From: CPC320 sp002336405
Lineage (GTDB): Bacteria; Pseudomonadota; Alphaproteobacteria; Rhodobacterales; Rhodobacteraceae
Reading direction: 5' to 3'
Assembly: GCA_949372595.1 (NCBI GenBank)
Contig: CASIAN010000002.1
Coordinates: 62,001-126,000 of the forward strand
DNA: 64,000 bases
This document shows positions 25,230-33,926 of this stretch, one piece after another; within the stretch, counting starts at the first letter, position 1, and every line of letters starts with the position of its first letter. The notes below the pieces were generated by a model. The model had not been told where the DNA came from. It made no database searches and was given only the letters and a program-made list of their open reading frames with translations. Both the position numbers and the translations under genes were made by a program.

Positions 25230-25613
25230 TTACGCCTGTGCGCCGGCTTTGGGTTTGTAATTGGTTACTTCGGTAATCCGTGCAGATTTACCCCGACGCG
25301 ACCGCAGATAATACAGTTTGGCCCGGCGCACACGGCCCCGGCGAACAACTGTGATACTATCGACATTGGTCGAATGCAGCGGGAACACACGTTCTACACC
25401 TTCGCCAAACGAAATCTTGCGAACCGTGAACGATCCAGCAATGCCGTGGCCGTTTTTGCGGCTGATGCAGACGCCTTCATAGTTCTGGACCCGAGTACGG
25501 GTGCCTTCAGTCACTTTATAGCCGACGCGGATCGTGTCTCCGGCTTTGAAATCGGGAATATCATTCCCGAGGGCGGTGATTTGTTCCGCCTCTAGCTGTG
25601 CGATCAGGTTCAT
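25230..25613 (-). CDS. rplS: 50S ribosomal protein L19
   Basis: The 127-residue product shows the L19 core: FKAGDTIRVGYKVTEGTRTRVQ, YEGVCISRKNGHG, FTVRKISFGEGVERVFPLHS and the ending with RRGRVRRAKLYYLRSRRGKSA. L19 sits at the 30S-50S interface. It lies 50 bp after trmD and 11 bp before rpmE. The L19-TrmD pairing is widespread. Confidence 0.98.
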   Translation of the reverse strand: MNLIAQLEAEQITALGNDIPDFKAGDTIRVGYKVTEGTRTRVQNYEGVCISRKNGHGIAGSFTVRKISFGEGVERVFPLHSTNVDSITVVRRGRVRRAKLYYLRSRRGKSARITEVTNYKPKAGAQA

Positions 25614-25663
25614 CGCGCTCTCCTATATTGCTTGCGGTTTTTCCCACAAAGTTTAATGCCGCC

Positions 25664-26494
25664 TCAGAGCTCTTGGTCTTCATCCGGGTCCCTATCGTGC
25701 ACCGCACAATAAGCCCGCCAGAGATCAGGTCGTCTTTCCTTGGTTAGTCTTTCGGACTGCGCCTGACGCCAGTCGGTGATTTTGCCGTGGTGGCCTGACA
25801 GAAGAATGTCTGGCACTGCACGGCCCCTCCAAACAGCAGGACGCGTATACTGGGGATGCTCAAGCAGGCCTTCAGAAAAGGATTCCTCCTCTGTCGATAC
25901 CTGATTCCCCAGAACGCGGGGTATAAGCCGGACCGTGGCATCAATCAAGGCCTGTGCGGCAATCTCTCCTCCGGTCAGGATGAAATCGCCCAAAGACACC
26001 TCTTGAATGTTGTATTCTTCAATCAGACGCTCATCAACGCCTTCAAAACGGCCGCACAGCAGGGTGATCCCTGGTCCGCGCGCCCATTGCTGGGCCATCG
26101 CCTGATCAAAGGATTTGCCGCGCGGCGATAGATAAATCAACGGATAGCGGCCGACGGCCCCGGTGCGGGTTTTGTCAATGGCGCGCCCCAGCACATCGGC
26201 GCGCATCACCATACCGGCTCCGCCCCCCGAGGGCGTGTCATCCACATTGCGATGCTTGCCTTCCCCAAACAGCCGCAGATCGACTGTTTCCAAGGCCCAA
26301 AGACCGTTTTGCAGCGCTTTGCCGCTGAGGCTTTCGCCAAGGACACCGGGAAAGGCGGTGGGAAATAATGTCATGACCTGCGCAGTCCAGGCATCTTTCA
26401 GGCTGGGCGTGGGTGTGATCAGCGCGCGCGGCTGTGCCGAGGCCGAGATTGACAGCCGTCCGTGGGATTTTGAGGCTTTGCCTTTGGTCATCAT
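25664..26494 (-). CDS. trmD: tRNA (guanine-N1-)-methyltransferase TrmD
   Basis: The 276-residue product methylates G37 of tRNAs to prevent frameshifting. The SPOUT trefoil-knot region is clear: YLSPRGKSFDQAMA, ITLLCGRFEGVDERLIEEY and VSLGDFILTGGEIAAQALID. The frame carries about 37 residues, rich in Lys and Ser, before the usual start region (AQVMTLFPTAFPG), as seen in several roseobacters. The true start may be at or near the second Met. It is co-transcribed with rimM upstream and rplS downstream. Confidence 0.96.
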   Translation of the reverse strand: MMTKGKASKSHGRLSISASAQPRALITPTPSLKDAWTAQVMTLFPTAFPGVLGESLSGKALQNGLWALETVDLRLFGEGKHRNVDDTPSGGGAGMVMRADVLGRAIDKTRTGAVGRYPLIYLSPRGKSFDQAMAQQWARGPGITLLCGRFEGVDERLIEEYNIQEVSLGDFILTGGEIAAQALIDATVRLIPRVLGNQVSTEEESFSEGLLEHPQYTRPAVWRGRAVPDILLSGHHGKITDWRQAQSERLTKERRPDLWRAYCAVHDRDPDEDQEL

Positions 26495-26558
26495 CGGGCT
26501 CTTTGTTTTTGTGGTCAGGGGCCGTCGGTTGCACCCGCTGGTGCGTCGATATCAGCAA

Positions 26559-27074
26559 TTATTTAGGGTCAGGAAAAGCGCCATCAGGAGGGTCTGTGAT
26601 GACGCGCCTAGACGCCAGATCAACGGTTGGTACCACGGCGCGGGTAAACGGCAGTAAAACGGTTGCGCTGTGATCAAGGCATTGCACTTCAAGCAGATCG
26701 GTTGCGCCATGATTTTGGACCGCCTTAATATGCCCCAGCTCCGTGCCACCGCTATCAAGCACTGCCATGCCGATCAAATCGCTATAGTAATATTCGTCGT
26801 CTGGAAGTTGCGGCAGGCGTGCGCGCGGCACAAACAGCTTTACGCCGCGCATCGCGTCGGCCTGTTCTTTCGTGGTGATCCCGGACAGCCGCACCGCCAA
26901 CCCGTTTTTGATGGAACGCAGAATGCTTAGATCATAGTGATTGTCGCCATCCTCATCGCTGAGAGGGCCATAGTCGGCAATCGCATCAGCCTGTGCGGTA
27001 AAGCTTTTTACTCGCACTTCGCCCTGCACGCCAAACGCTCCGGCAATCACCGCCACACAGATTAAATCAGACAT
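26559..27074 (-). CDS. rimM: 16S rRNA processing protein RimM
   Basis: The 171-residue product is the 30S maturation factor that binds S19. It has an N-terminal RimM barrel (VAVIAGAFGVQGEVRVKSFT) and a PRC-barrel C-terminal domain (YYYSDLIGMAVLDSGG, VLLPFTRAVVP). The start at MSDLICVA was chosen because it matches the family and its ATG overlaps the stop of the small membrane-protein gene upstream; the open frame extends 34 residues further without homology. Confidence 0.95.
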   Translation of the reverse strand: MSDLICVAVIAGAFGVQGEVRVKSFTAQADAIADYGPLSDEDGDNHYDLSILRSIKNGLAVRLSGITTKEQADAMRGVKLFVPRARLPQLPDDEYYYSDLIGMAVLDSGGTELGHIKAVQNHGATDLLEVQCLDHSATVLLPFTRAVVPTVDLASRRVITDPPDGAFPDPK

Positions 27075-27216
27075 CTTTTGCCTCTTTACAAACCCCGTCA
27101 ACATAGGTGCCCTGCGCCTGCACGCAAGCCTCACCAACTTGCTTGCGCTCAAACAGTACTCCAGCGGCAAAGGCAACCGTTAGCAGCACAATCAGGCGAA
27201 TTGGTCGAAACAACAT
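27067..27216 (-). CDS. Small single-pass membrane protein
   Basis: A 49-residue reading frame begins MLFRPIRLIVLLTVAFAAG. It has one hydrophobic segment near residues 8-22, then LFERKQVGEACV and a C-terminal GVCKEAKDV with two cysteines 12 residues apart. It overlaps the rimM start (its TGA lies within the first rimM codons), and the bluB stop is six bases before its start. The layout, with tight coupling on both sides, argues that it is a real gene. Function unknown; the cysteines would face the periplasm if the N-terminus is cytoplasmic. Confidence 0.75.
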   Translation of the reverse strand: MLFRPIRLIVLLTVAFAAGVLFERKQVGEACVQAQGTYVDGVCKEAKDV

Positions 27217-27222
27217 CCCACG

Positions 27223-27852
27223 TTACCTCGTCTCAATCGGCAGATGGCCGCGACGTGTGTCCCATCCCAATGTTTCCAGTTCTGGCGTGGTGTCACTGGT
27301 CTGTGGCCAGCCCACGCAAAGATAGGCCACAAGCCGCCAGTCGGCTGACACGGTCAGATCCTGAGCCAGTTGTGCTTCGTCTAAAATAGAAACCCACCCA
27401 ACACCCAAACCTCGCGCCCGGGCTGCCAGCCAGAACAAGTTGATCGCGCCCACGACGGAATAGCGGCGCATTTCCGGCATGGTTTTGGCGCCAAGCCCGC
27501 TGCCTTTGTCGGTGGCCTCGTCGCAATAAACTGCCAAATGCACGGGCGCGTCCTGCATGCCGGACAGTTTCAACCCCGTGTAAAGCGCGGCCTTTTCACC
27601 ACTATAGCCCTGCAGGGCGTCTTGATTGGCGTTTTGAAAGTTGTTGTGCGCCGCCGTGCGCGCCGCAGCGCTGTCAACCCGGATCACCCGCCAAGGTTCT
27701 GACAGCCCGACCGACGGGGCCAGCAAGAATGTATCAAGACAGTCCTGCAACAGCGCCCTGTCAACCGGATCTGTGCGAAAGCGGCGCACATCGCGCCGCC
27801 ACCGCATCAGATTGGCCAGATCGCTCTGGAAGGCTTTTGGAAAAAGGTCCAT
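27223..27852 (-). CDS. bluB: 5,6-dimethylbenzimidazole synthase BluB
   Basis: The 209-residue product is a nitroreductase-fold flavoenzyme of the BluB type. BluB cannibalises FMN with O2 to make dimethylbenzimidazole, the lower ligand of vitamin B12. Diagnostic stretches are RWRRDVRRFRTDPVD, LAPSVGLSEPWRVIRVD, TMPEMRRYSVVGAINLFWLAA and GLGVGWVSILD. It lies between rpsP and the small membrane-protein gene, 17 bp from rpsP, so it is probably read with the ribosomal genes. A general nitroreductase is less likely because of the RRDVRRF and SVVGAI motifs. Confidence 0.9.
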   Translation of the reverse strand: MDLFPKAFQSDLANLMRWRRDVRRFRTDPVDRALLQDCLDTFLLAPSVGLSEPWRVIRVDSAAARTAAHNNFQNANQDALQGYSGEKAALYTGLKLSGMQDAPVHLAVYCDEATDKGSGLGAKTMPEMRRYSVVGAINLFWLAARARGLGVGWVSILDEAQLAQDLTVSADWRLVAYLCVGWPQTSDTTPELETLGWDTRRGHLPIETR

Positions 27853-27869
27853 GCCAAAGCCAGTCTCGG

Positions 27870-28265
27870 TTATTCCGCCGCGGCGGTCTCGTCTTTTGCT
27901 GCTGCTGGCGCATCGGCCTCATTGGCTTCTGCGACTTTAGCTGCCTTTTCTTCGGCACGGTTTACGGCTTTTTCACCGGGGGTCCCTTTTTTCGGGTTGT
28001 TGCGCGCTTTCTTTGGCACAACGCCTGCGGCTTCCAGCATACGGCTGATTCGGTCGGTCACTTGTGCGCCTTCGCCCAGCCAGTATTGGACGCGCTCAAG
28101 GTTCATTTTTACCCGGTCTTCGCTGTCTTTTGGCAGCAGCGGGTTATAGGTGCCCAGTTTTTCCACAAAGCGGCCATCGCGTGGCATGCGGCTGTCGGCC
28201 GCCACGATGCGGTAAAAGGGGCGTTTTTTGCTGCCGCCACGGGCGAGACGAATTTTAATAGCCAT
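27870..28265 (-). CDS. rpsP: 30S ribosomal protein S16
   Basis: The 131-residue product has the S16 core MAIKIRLARGGSKKRPFYRI, VAADSRMPRDGRFVEKLGTY and VQYWLGEGAQVTDRI. An extended Ala/Glu/Lys-rich tail (about 45 residues) is typical of alphaproteobacterial S16. The start at MAIKIRL was chosen over an upstream Met eight codons earlier because family homology begins there and AGGAGAA precedes it. Confidence 0.97.
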   Translation of the reverse strand: MAIKIRLARGGSKKRPFYRIVAADSRMPRDGRFVEKLGTYNPLLPKDSEDRVKMNLERVQYWLGEGAQVTDRISRMLEAAGVVPKKARNNPKKGTPGEKAVNRAEEKAAKVAEANEADAPAAAKDETAAAE

Positions 28266-28313
28266 TTGGTATTCTCCTTTGGATGGCACTAAGCGCGGTG
28301 GGGGATGCCCACC

Positions 28314-28610
28314 TCACGTTTGATGTTGTGTGTGATGATGGATGACTTCCTGAATGATGAAATTCAGAAATTTCTTGGCAAATTCCGGGTCGAGATCGGC
28401 CCGTTTTGCAAGATCTTCGAGCCGCGCAATCTGCGTGGCTTCACGGGCGGGGTCTGAGGGCGGCAGCGCGTGCTCTGCCTTCAGTTTTCCGACAGCTTGT
28501 GTGTGTTTGAACCGCTCGCCAAGCGTATAGACGAGGATCGCATCCAGCCGGTCAATGCTGTTGCGGTGGTCTTTCAAAAGTTCGGCGGCGCGGGTGACAG
28601 AATCAGTCAT
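28314..28610 (-). CDS. Chorismate mutase (AroQ type)
   Basis: The 98-residue product is a helical AroQ-class chorismate mutase that makes prephenate for Phe and Tyr synthesis. Recognisable helices are LLKDHRNSIDRLDAILVYTLGERFKHTQAVGKLKAEH and the closing KFLNFIIQEVIHHH. The start at MTDSVTRAAELL was chosen over a long upstream frame because the homology begins there. It lies between the GNAT gene and rpsP, the usual place in Rhodobacteraceae. Confidence 0.93.
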   Translation of the reverse strand: MTDSVTRAAELLKDHRNSIDRLDAILVYTLGERFKHTQAVGKLKAEHALPPSDPAREATQIARLEDLAKRADLDPEFAKKFLNFIIQEVIHHHTQHQT

Positions 28611-28716
28611 GTCTGGAACTCGTTTTTGGCTGGGGTGACAAGCAGATAAAGGGGCTTTTGGCAGGCGCACAAAAGGGGTTGGCCACGTAAAAAGTCTTGA
28701 ACGGGCAGAGACAAAA

Positions 28717-29259
28717 TCATGACAGTGCCTCCGGTGCCGGATGACGATAGAGCATACCTTCGCCCATATTGGGGTTGGTATAGGTATGCTCGTAGGTGGC
28801 ACCCATCCGCTCGGCCAGTTTGATTGATCTTGTATTTCCGATAATGATATTGCTGGTCAGCGTAGACATGCCCAGATCGTTATAGGCCCATTCACGCGCT
28901 CGGCTGGCCGCTTCAAAGGCAATGCCACGGCCTTCAAAACCGGCATAGACAACCCAGCCAACTTCGGGCTCTGGCCAGCCTTCGGGGTTCCAGATGCCGC
29001 TGATACCTGCGACATCGCCCGCACTGGTTTCAATGGTGAAATAGCCATAGCCGTGGATATGCCAATGCCCAATGCTGGCAGCAAACCAGCGCCACGCCTC
29101 ATCCCGTTCTAAGGCGCCACCAAACCCCCAAGCGCGGGGTGCGTCGGCATAAAAGGCCGCCAAGGGTTCGAAATCGCGCATTTCGGGACCGCGCAAGATA
29201 AGATTATCTGTGGCCAGAATGGGGGCATTGGTCAGCGATGTGATCGGCTCTTTGGTCAT
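28717..29259 (-). CDS. GNAT-family N-acetyltransferase
   Basis: The 180-residue product resembles RimJ/RimL-type acetyltransferases (LILRGPEMRDFEPLAAFYAD, WVVYAGFEGRGIAFEAASRA for acetyl-CoA binding, IIGNTRSIKLAERMGA). Its target is unknown; proteins of this type acetylate N-termini of ribosomal or other proteins. It overlaps ffh by 4 bp, so it is coupled to it, as in other roseobacters. Confidence 0.9.
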   Translation of the reverse strand: MTKEPITSLTNAPILATDNLILRGPEMRDFEPLAAFYADAPRAWGFGGALERDEAWRWFAASIGHWHIHGYGYFTIETSAGDVAGISGIWNPEGWPEPEVGWVVYAGFEGRGIAFEAASRAREWAYNDLGMSTLTSNIIIGNTRSIKLAERMGATYEHTYTNPNMGEGMLYRHPAPEALS

Positions 29260-30761
29260 TTTTTCTTTCCAAATCCTGACAGGCCCGGAGGCAGGCTCAG
29301 GCCGCCGCCCAAACCGGGCAGGCCGCCACCGGGCATTGTGCTGCCCATCTGTTTGGCTGCCGCTTCCAGTGCTTTGGGGTCCATCTGCGACGGGTCCATA
29401 CCCGCAGGCATGTCACCGCCTTTGCCGAACATGCCTTTCATGGCTTGTTTCAGCATGCCGCCCTTGCCCATTTTCTTCATCATATCGCCCATTTGGCGTT
29501 GCATTTTAAGCAGCTTGTTCAACTCGCTGACTTCCATCCCCGCACCTTTGGCGATGCGGCGTTTGCGGCTGGCTTGAAGTATTTGCGGGTTGGCGCGCTC
29601 TTTCTTTGTCATCGACTGAATAAGCGCAATCTGCTGCTTAAAGACCTTGTCATCCATCCCGGCTGCTGAGGCCTGTTTGGCCATTTTTCCCATACCGGGC
29701 ATCATGCCCATGATGTTTTCCAGACCGCCCATTTTCATCATTTGCTCGAGCTGCGATTTCAGGTCGTTCATATTGAACTGACCTTTTTGGAACCGCTTCA
29801 TCATTCGTTCGGCCTGCTCGGCCTCGATGGTGTCTTGTGCCTTTTCAACCAGCGCTACGATATCGCCCATGCCAAGGATGCGGCCGGCAACGCGCTCGGG
29901 CTCAAAGGTCTCAAGCGCGTCCATCTTTTCGCCCAAGCCGACAAACTTGATCGGTGTGCCGGTGACCGCGCGCATCGACAGCGCCGCCCCCCCGCGTCCG
30001 TCGCCATCCATCCGCGTCAGGACAACGCCGGTGACGCCAATTTTATCATCAAACTCAGTGGCGACATTGACCGCGTCCTGTCCAGTCAACCCGTCGACCA
30101 CCAGCAGCGTTTCGCGCGGGTTGGCGATATCGCGCACGGCGGCGGCCTGTGCGATCAAATCGGTGTCGATATGCAGCCGGCCGGCGGTGTCTAGGATATA
30201 AACATCATAGCCGCCAAGCGAGGCTTGGGTCTTGGCGCGTTTGGCGATGGCCACCGGATCTTCGCCTTTGACAATCGGCAGCGTGTCGACACCGATCTGG
30301 GAGCCGAGAATTTTCAATTGCTCCATCGCGGCGGGGCGGTTGACATCAAGCGACGCCATCAGCACCCGTTTGCCGTCTTTTTCACTCAGGCGTTTGGCCA
30401 GTTTCGCGGTGGTGGTTGTTTTGCCCGATCCCTGCAGGCCGACCATCAGGATCGGCGCGGGTGGGTTGTCGATTTTCAACGCACCGGGGGTGCCTTCTCC
30501 GGCCAGTACATGCACCAGTTCGTCATGGACGATCTTCACGACTTGCTGTCCGGGGGTAACCGATTTTGTGACGGCCTGACCGGTGGCCTTATCCTGAACG
30601 GCTTTGACAAAATCACGCGCAACTGAAAGCGAAACGTCGGCCTCAAGCAGGGCGACCCGCACTTCGCGCAGTGCGGTTTTGACGTCATCGTCCGACAGCG
30701 CGCCCTGTTTGGTCAGCCGGTCAAAAACGCCGGACAGACGTTCGGAGAGATTCTCAAACAT
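29256..30761 (-). CDS. ffh: Signal recognition particle protein Ffh
   Basis: The 501-residue GTPase binds 4.5S RNA and signal sequences of nascent membrane proteins. The N domain starts MFENLSERLSGVFDRLTKQG. The G domain has LQGSGKTTTTAKLA, DTAGRLHID and TRMDGDGRGGAAL. The M domain is rich in Met and Gly (GMMPGMGKMAKQ, MKKMGKGGML) with a Pro/Gly-rich tail. The start is at MFENLSE because homology begins there; the frame runs 62 codons upstream through non-homologous sequence. It is the first gene of the minus-strand operon ending at rpmE. Confidence 0.97.
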   Translation of the reverse strand: MFENLSERLSGVFDRLTKQGALSDDDVKTALREVRVALLEADVSLSVARDFVKAVQDKATGQAVTKSVTPGQQVVKIVHDELVHVLAGEGTPGALKIDNPPAPILMVGLQGSGKTTTTAKLAKRLSEKDGKRVLMASLDVNRPAAMEQLKILGSQIGVDTLPIVKGEDPVAIAKRAKTQASLGGYDVYILDTAGRLHIDTDLIAQAAAVRDIANPRETLLVVDGLTGQDAVNVATEFDDKIGVTGVVLTRMDGDGRGGAALSMRAVTGTPIKFVGLGEKMDALETFEPERVAGRILGMGDIVALVEKAQDTIEAEQAERMMKRFQKGQFNMNDLKSQLEQMMKMGGLENIMGMMPGMGKMAKQASAAGMDDKVFKQQIALIQSMTKKERANPQILQASRKRRIAKGAGMEVSELNKLLKMQRQMGDMMKKMGKGGMLKQAMKGMFGKGGDMPAGMDPSQMDPKALEAAAKQMGSTMPGGGLPGLGGGLSLPPGLSGFGKKK

Positions 30762-30840
30762 GCGTAACGCTCCTTTTTGCCATTTTGCCTTGCGACCAAG
30801 CGCGGTTTTCGATCTGGTAAGTCCCGTCCAAAAGCAATGG

Positions 30841-30870
30841 CCCCCGTGGGCGAAACCTCGCTGACGGGGG
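30841..30870 (-). repeat. Hairpin upstream of ffh
   Basis: CCCCCGT and ACGGGGG form a 7-bp stem in the ffh upstream region, 80 bp before the start codon. It is not followed by a T-run on either strand, so it may be a leader structure. The surroundings contain AGGACCGGAAGCA, which recalls the SRP RNA loop, but I do not support an RNA gene here. Confidence 0.4.
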
Positions 30871-30968
30871 GCGATCCTTGCACTAGCAACAGGACCGGAA
30901 GCACAGAACTTCCGTTGTGATACGGCGGCTGTTACAGTTGCGGGCATTGAGTGTCAAGGAATTTGGAT

Positions 30969-31355
30969 ATGCAAAGCGATTGGGATGCCTCGGCCGAGGC
31001 GTGGATTGAAAGCCTAAAAGCCGGAGGTGATTTCAGCCGTGTCGCGGTGCTGGATCGCCCAATGCTGGCCGCGGTACGCGCCAGTGCTGCGCAGCGGGTG
31101 CTGGATGTGGGCTGTGGCGAGGGGCGGTTTTGCCGTATGATGGCCGAGATTGTGCCGCAGGTGGTGGGGCTGGATCCAACCGTGCGGCTGTTAAGTGAGG
31201 CGCGTAAATTAGGTGGGGCACAGTATGCGCAAGGCAGGGCAGAAGATATGCCTTTTGAGGATGGCGATTTTGATCTGGTGGTCAGTTATCTCAGCCTGAT
31301 TGATATCCCAGACAGCGCCGCTGCGGGAGCGACTCGAAGAGCTCTGCGGCTGTAA
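30969..31355 (+). pseudogene. Truncated SAM-dependent methyltransferase
   Basis: This reading frame begins MQSDWDASAEAWIESLKAGG and has the class I methyltransferase motif I VLDVGCGEGRFCRMM, motif II region VVGLDPTVRLLSEAR and motif IV DLVVSYLSLIDIPD. Homology stops abruptly after DIPD (about 31310), and the frame ends after some 15 unrelated residues. Typical relatives have about 240 residues; only about 115 remain. The break coincides with the start of a degraded, insertion-rich zone, so the gene was probably cut by an insertion or deletion. Confidence 0.8.
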
Positions 31356-31587
31356 ACGGACAGTGGAAGGTTACTTTTGATCTCGCCTCTCTGATTGATT
31401 TTTGGCGGATTGAGCTGCGAGATTGAATGCGTAGATTAGCTTTCCATGATTGCTCACACACACTTAACCAGAAAAAATTGAGAAAGTTCTTTGAGCGCCC
31501 TAGTTGGAACACCCCGCAGACCGTCGAGAGGTGAGTATTATTCAACCAAGGCTTGTTTTTGAGTTGTCAGTCGAAAGAAGACCGATC
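31356..31587. other. AT-rich spacer before the RloC-like gene
   Basis: This 232-bp stretch has no gene that I can support and is clearly more AT-rich than the flanking housekeeping DNA. It presumably carries the promoter of the downstream ATPase gene, but no convincing -35/-10 pair was found. It marks the left boundary of the foreign-looking segment. Confidence 0.4.
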
Positions 31588-33891
31588 ATGCTAAAGAAAT
31601 TCAGCGAGGCCCTGCGCCATTTTTTAGGTAATTTTCAGATGATTCAACATTTCGACAAAATCGAAAAACTCGGTGTTTTTTCCAATTATAAAAAGCCGCA
31701 GGGAATGGAACCCTTCCAACGTTTCAACCTGATTTATGGCCTGAACGGCTCAGGCAAGACGACATTATCTCGGTTTTTTGCAGATTTGAACAAAGGTCAG
31801 GCTGATGGCTTTCCTGAGCTCAAGTACAAAATCAAAACTGAAGATGGAGATTACCAGCAAGGCAATCCCTACCCGCGCAACATCAGGGTTTTCAATGCTG
31901 AGTACGTGGACGCCAATATTGGACAACTCGAAGGCACATTGAACCCGATTTACGTGATTGGCGCAGAGAATAAGAATCTAGCGGAAACCGTGAAGGTCGA
32001 CGAGAATCGCTTGTCCGAATTGACACAAGAACTGACTGCTGAAAGGACTAATCTGAAAAAACTTGAGAAGCAGAAGGGAAAGATATTCACAGCTGTTGCT
32101 TCTAAAATTACCGAAGCTGCAAAGGGTGTGGTCACACGGACTTATAATAAACGCAACGCAGAGATGGCGTATGAAAAACTGACCACCGGCGCTCAGCTAA
32201 CCATTGCGGACCTAGCCGAAGCATCAAAAGCGATGAAACAGTCTGCAATGGATAAGTTGACTGAGCTGACGATACCTCAAATTATTCTGGGTGAGACTGA
32301 GAAACCAATCTTCGAAACTGTAAACCTCCAGCAGGAAGTCGTCTTGGAAATTCTCCAGAAGAGCGCAACTTCATCTGCGGTTGAACGGCTCAGGAAGAAC
32401 CCAGCGCTGGCCGCTTGGGTTGAGGGCGGCAGAGAGCTCCACGCTCACTCTGAGGATGGCAAATGTGAGTACTGTCTACAAATAATCCCTGAAGAGCGCG
32501 AAGCTGAGTTGGCGGCACACTTCAATGCTTCCGATGCCAAACTAAAAAGGGAAATTGAGCGAGCAATTGGCGATAATAAGGCGGCATACGAAAAAGTCGC
32601 GCGTATGAGCGGTTTGAGCGAGAAGGCGTTGTATCCTGAGTTCAGAACTGATTTTTTAATTTATTCCGGGTTGCTCAGTGAGGAACAAACAAAAATCCTC
32701 AATCACTTGGAGGCATTGCGGAAGGCGCTAGAAGACAAGCTTGCAAAAAGAACCGAAAGCTACAATGCGGAGTTTCCTTCGCTGAGTGGAATTGCTTGGC
32801 ATGAAGCGCTGTCTTCTCTCAACGATCTGTTCCGATGCCACAATGCTGAGACCGACGATTTTCAAAAGCGGCTTGACGATAACTTCGCAAAGATCGAAAC
32901 GCACTTTCTTAGTGCTGCAGACCACGAAGTGAAAAACGTAAAGTCCTCTATTAAGGCTGTTGCGGGACAAATTAGTATTTGTACGAAAGGAGATTCAAAG
33001 ACCAAAGCGCTTGGCATAGATGACTTAGAGATACGCATCGAAACCAACCGAGCTAAAATCTCCAACACCCAGCAAGCAGCAACTGCCCTATCGCAGAAAC
33101 TGGCTGCTTTTCTAGGCCGTGATGATCTGAAGTTCGTGCCGGAAGGAGCAGGTTATCGCATCATGCGTTTCGGCCGTGCGGCCAAAAGGCTCAGCGAAGG
33201 CGAGAAAACAGCCATAACTTTTCTGTATTTTATAGTTGGGTTAGGGGATCAAGATTTTGACCTCAGAGAGGGAATTGTCGTTATTGATGATCCAATCTCA
33301 AGTTTGGATTCGAGTTCGGTCTACCAAGCCTTCTCTTACCTCAAGAATGCCGTAAAAGACGCGAAGCAGGTCTTTTTGCTCACGCACAACTTTGAGTTTT
33401 TGAAGCTGCTATTAAATTGGTTTCAGCAGGGTATGAAATCAAAAAAGATCGGAAAGTCTTACTGGATGCTTCATTGCACGAATACCTCTAGCACTCAGCG
33501 CGAAACTACAATTCAGCCTCTTGACGAAGTTCTTAGAAAAAACAGTAGCGAGTTCACCTATCTTCTAAAACTCCTTGTTGATTTCAAGTCCGATGGGACA
33601 GTTGCAAACTCCTATCATATTCCTAACATCGTTCGTAAGGTTCTTGAAACATTCCTTGCCCAACATTCGACAGGAGACAGTTTCTATGGGCTTTTGAACA
33701 ACTTGGATTACGATGAGACTAAAAAATCGGCGTTGTATAAATATACAAACGACCAATCCCATCCAACGCTTTCAGGCTTAGATCCAGCCCTCGTAGGAGA
33801 GACACAAACAAACATCAAACATCTGCTTGAAATGATCAAGACGGTTGCTCCAGTTCATTACGATGCGCTCACGGTAACAATCGGCACTTAA
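31588..33891 (+). CDS. RloC-like ATPase, putative anticodon nuclease
   Basis: The 767-residue product is an AAA_13-type SMC/Rad50-like ATPase. Walker A is YGLNGSGKTTL (near 51-58), and two coiled-coil arms flank a zinc-hook CEYC (293-296). The ABC signature is RLSEGEKTA (534-542), Walker B is IVVIDDPISSLD (563-574) and the H-loop is LLTHNFEF. The C-terminal domain has Arg683-x3-Glu687 in NIVRKVLETF and His725 in NDQSHPT, matching the R-x3-E-xn-H triad of PrrC/RloC anticodon nucleases. RloC proteins cut tRNA after DNA damage or phage infection. The start at MLKKF has AGAAG upstream; MIQHF at 31639 is the alternative. Confidence 0.75.
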   Translation: MLKKFSEALRHFLGNFQMIQHFDKIEKLGVFSNYKKPQGMEPFQRFNLIYGLNGSGKTTLSRFFADLNKGQADGFPELKYKIKTEDGDYQQGNPYPRNIRVFNAEYVDANIGQLEGTLNPIYVIGAENKNLAETVKVDENRLSELTQELTAERTNLKKLEKQKGKIFTAVASKITEAAKGVVTRTYNKRNAEMAYEKLTTGAQLTIADLAEASKAMKQSAMDKLTELTIPQIILGETEKPIFETVNLQQEVVLEILQKSATSSAVERLRKNPALAAWVEGGRELHAHSEDGKCEYCLQIIPEEREAELAAHFNASDAKLKREIERAIGDNKAAYEKVARMSGLSEKALYPEFRTDFLIYSGLLSEEQTKILNHLEALRKALEDKLAKRTESYNAEFPSLSGIAWHEALSSLNDLFRCHNAETDDFQKRLDDNFAKIETHFLSAADHEVKNVKSSIKAVAGQISICTKGDSKTKALGIDDLEIRIETNRAKISNTQQAATALSQKLAAFLGRDDLKFVPEGAGYRIMRFGRAAKRLSEGEKTAITFLYFIVGLGDQDFDLREGIVVIDDPISSLDSSSVYQAFSYLKNAVKDAKQVFLLTHNFEFLKLLLNWFQQGMKSKKIGKSYWMLHCTNTSSTQRETTIQPLDEVLRKNSSEFTYLLKLLVDFKSDGTVANSYHIPNIVRKVLETFLAQHSTGDSFYGLLNNLDYDETKKSALYKYTNDQSHPTLSGLDPALVGETQTNIKHLLEMIKTVAPVHYDALTVTIGT

Positions 33892-33926
33892 TGGAAGATA
33901 GCCTGCCTTCAGGAGAACTATTCAAA

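Noticed and set aside
30870..30920. SRP (4.5S) RNA look-alike near ffh
   Set aside because: AGGACCGGAAGCA resembles part of the conserved loop, but the full GTCCGGAAGGAAGCAG motif and flanking helices are missing.
31504..31587. Longer N-terminus for the RloC-like protein from a TTG
   Set aside because: The 28 added residues have no family likeness and no good ribosome site precedes the TTG.
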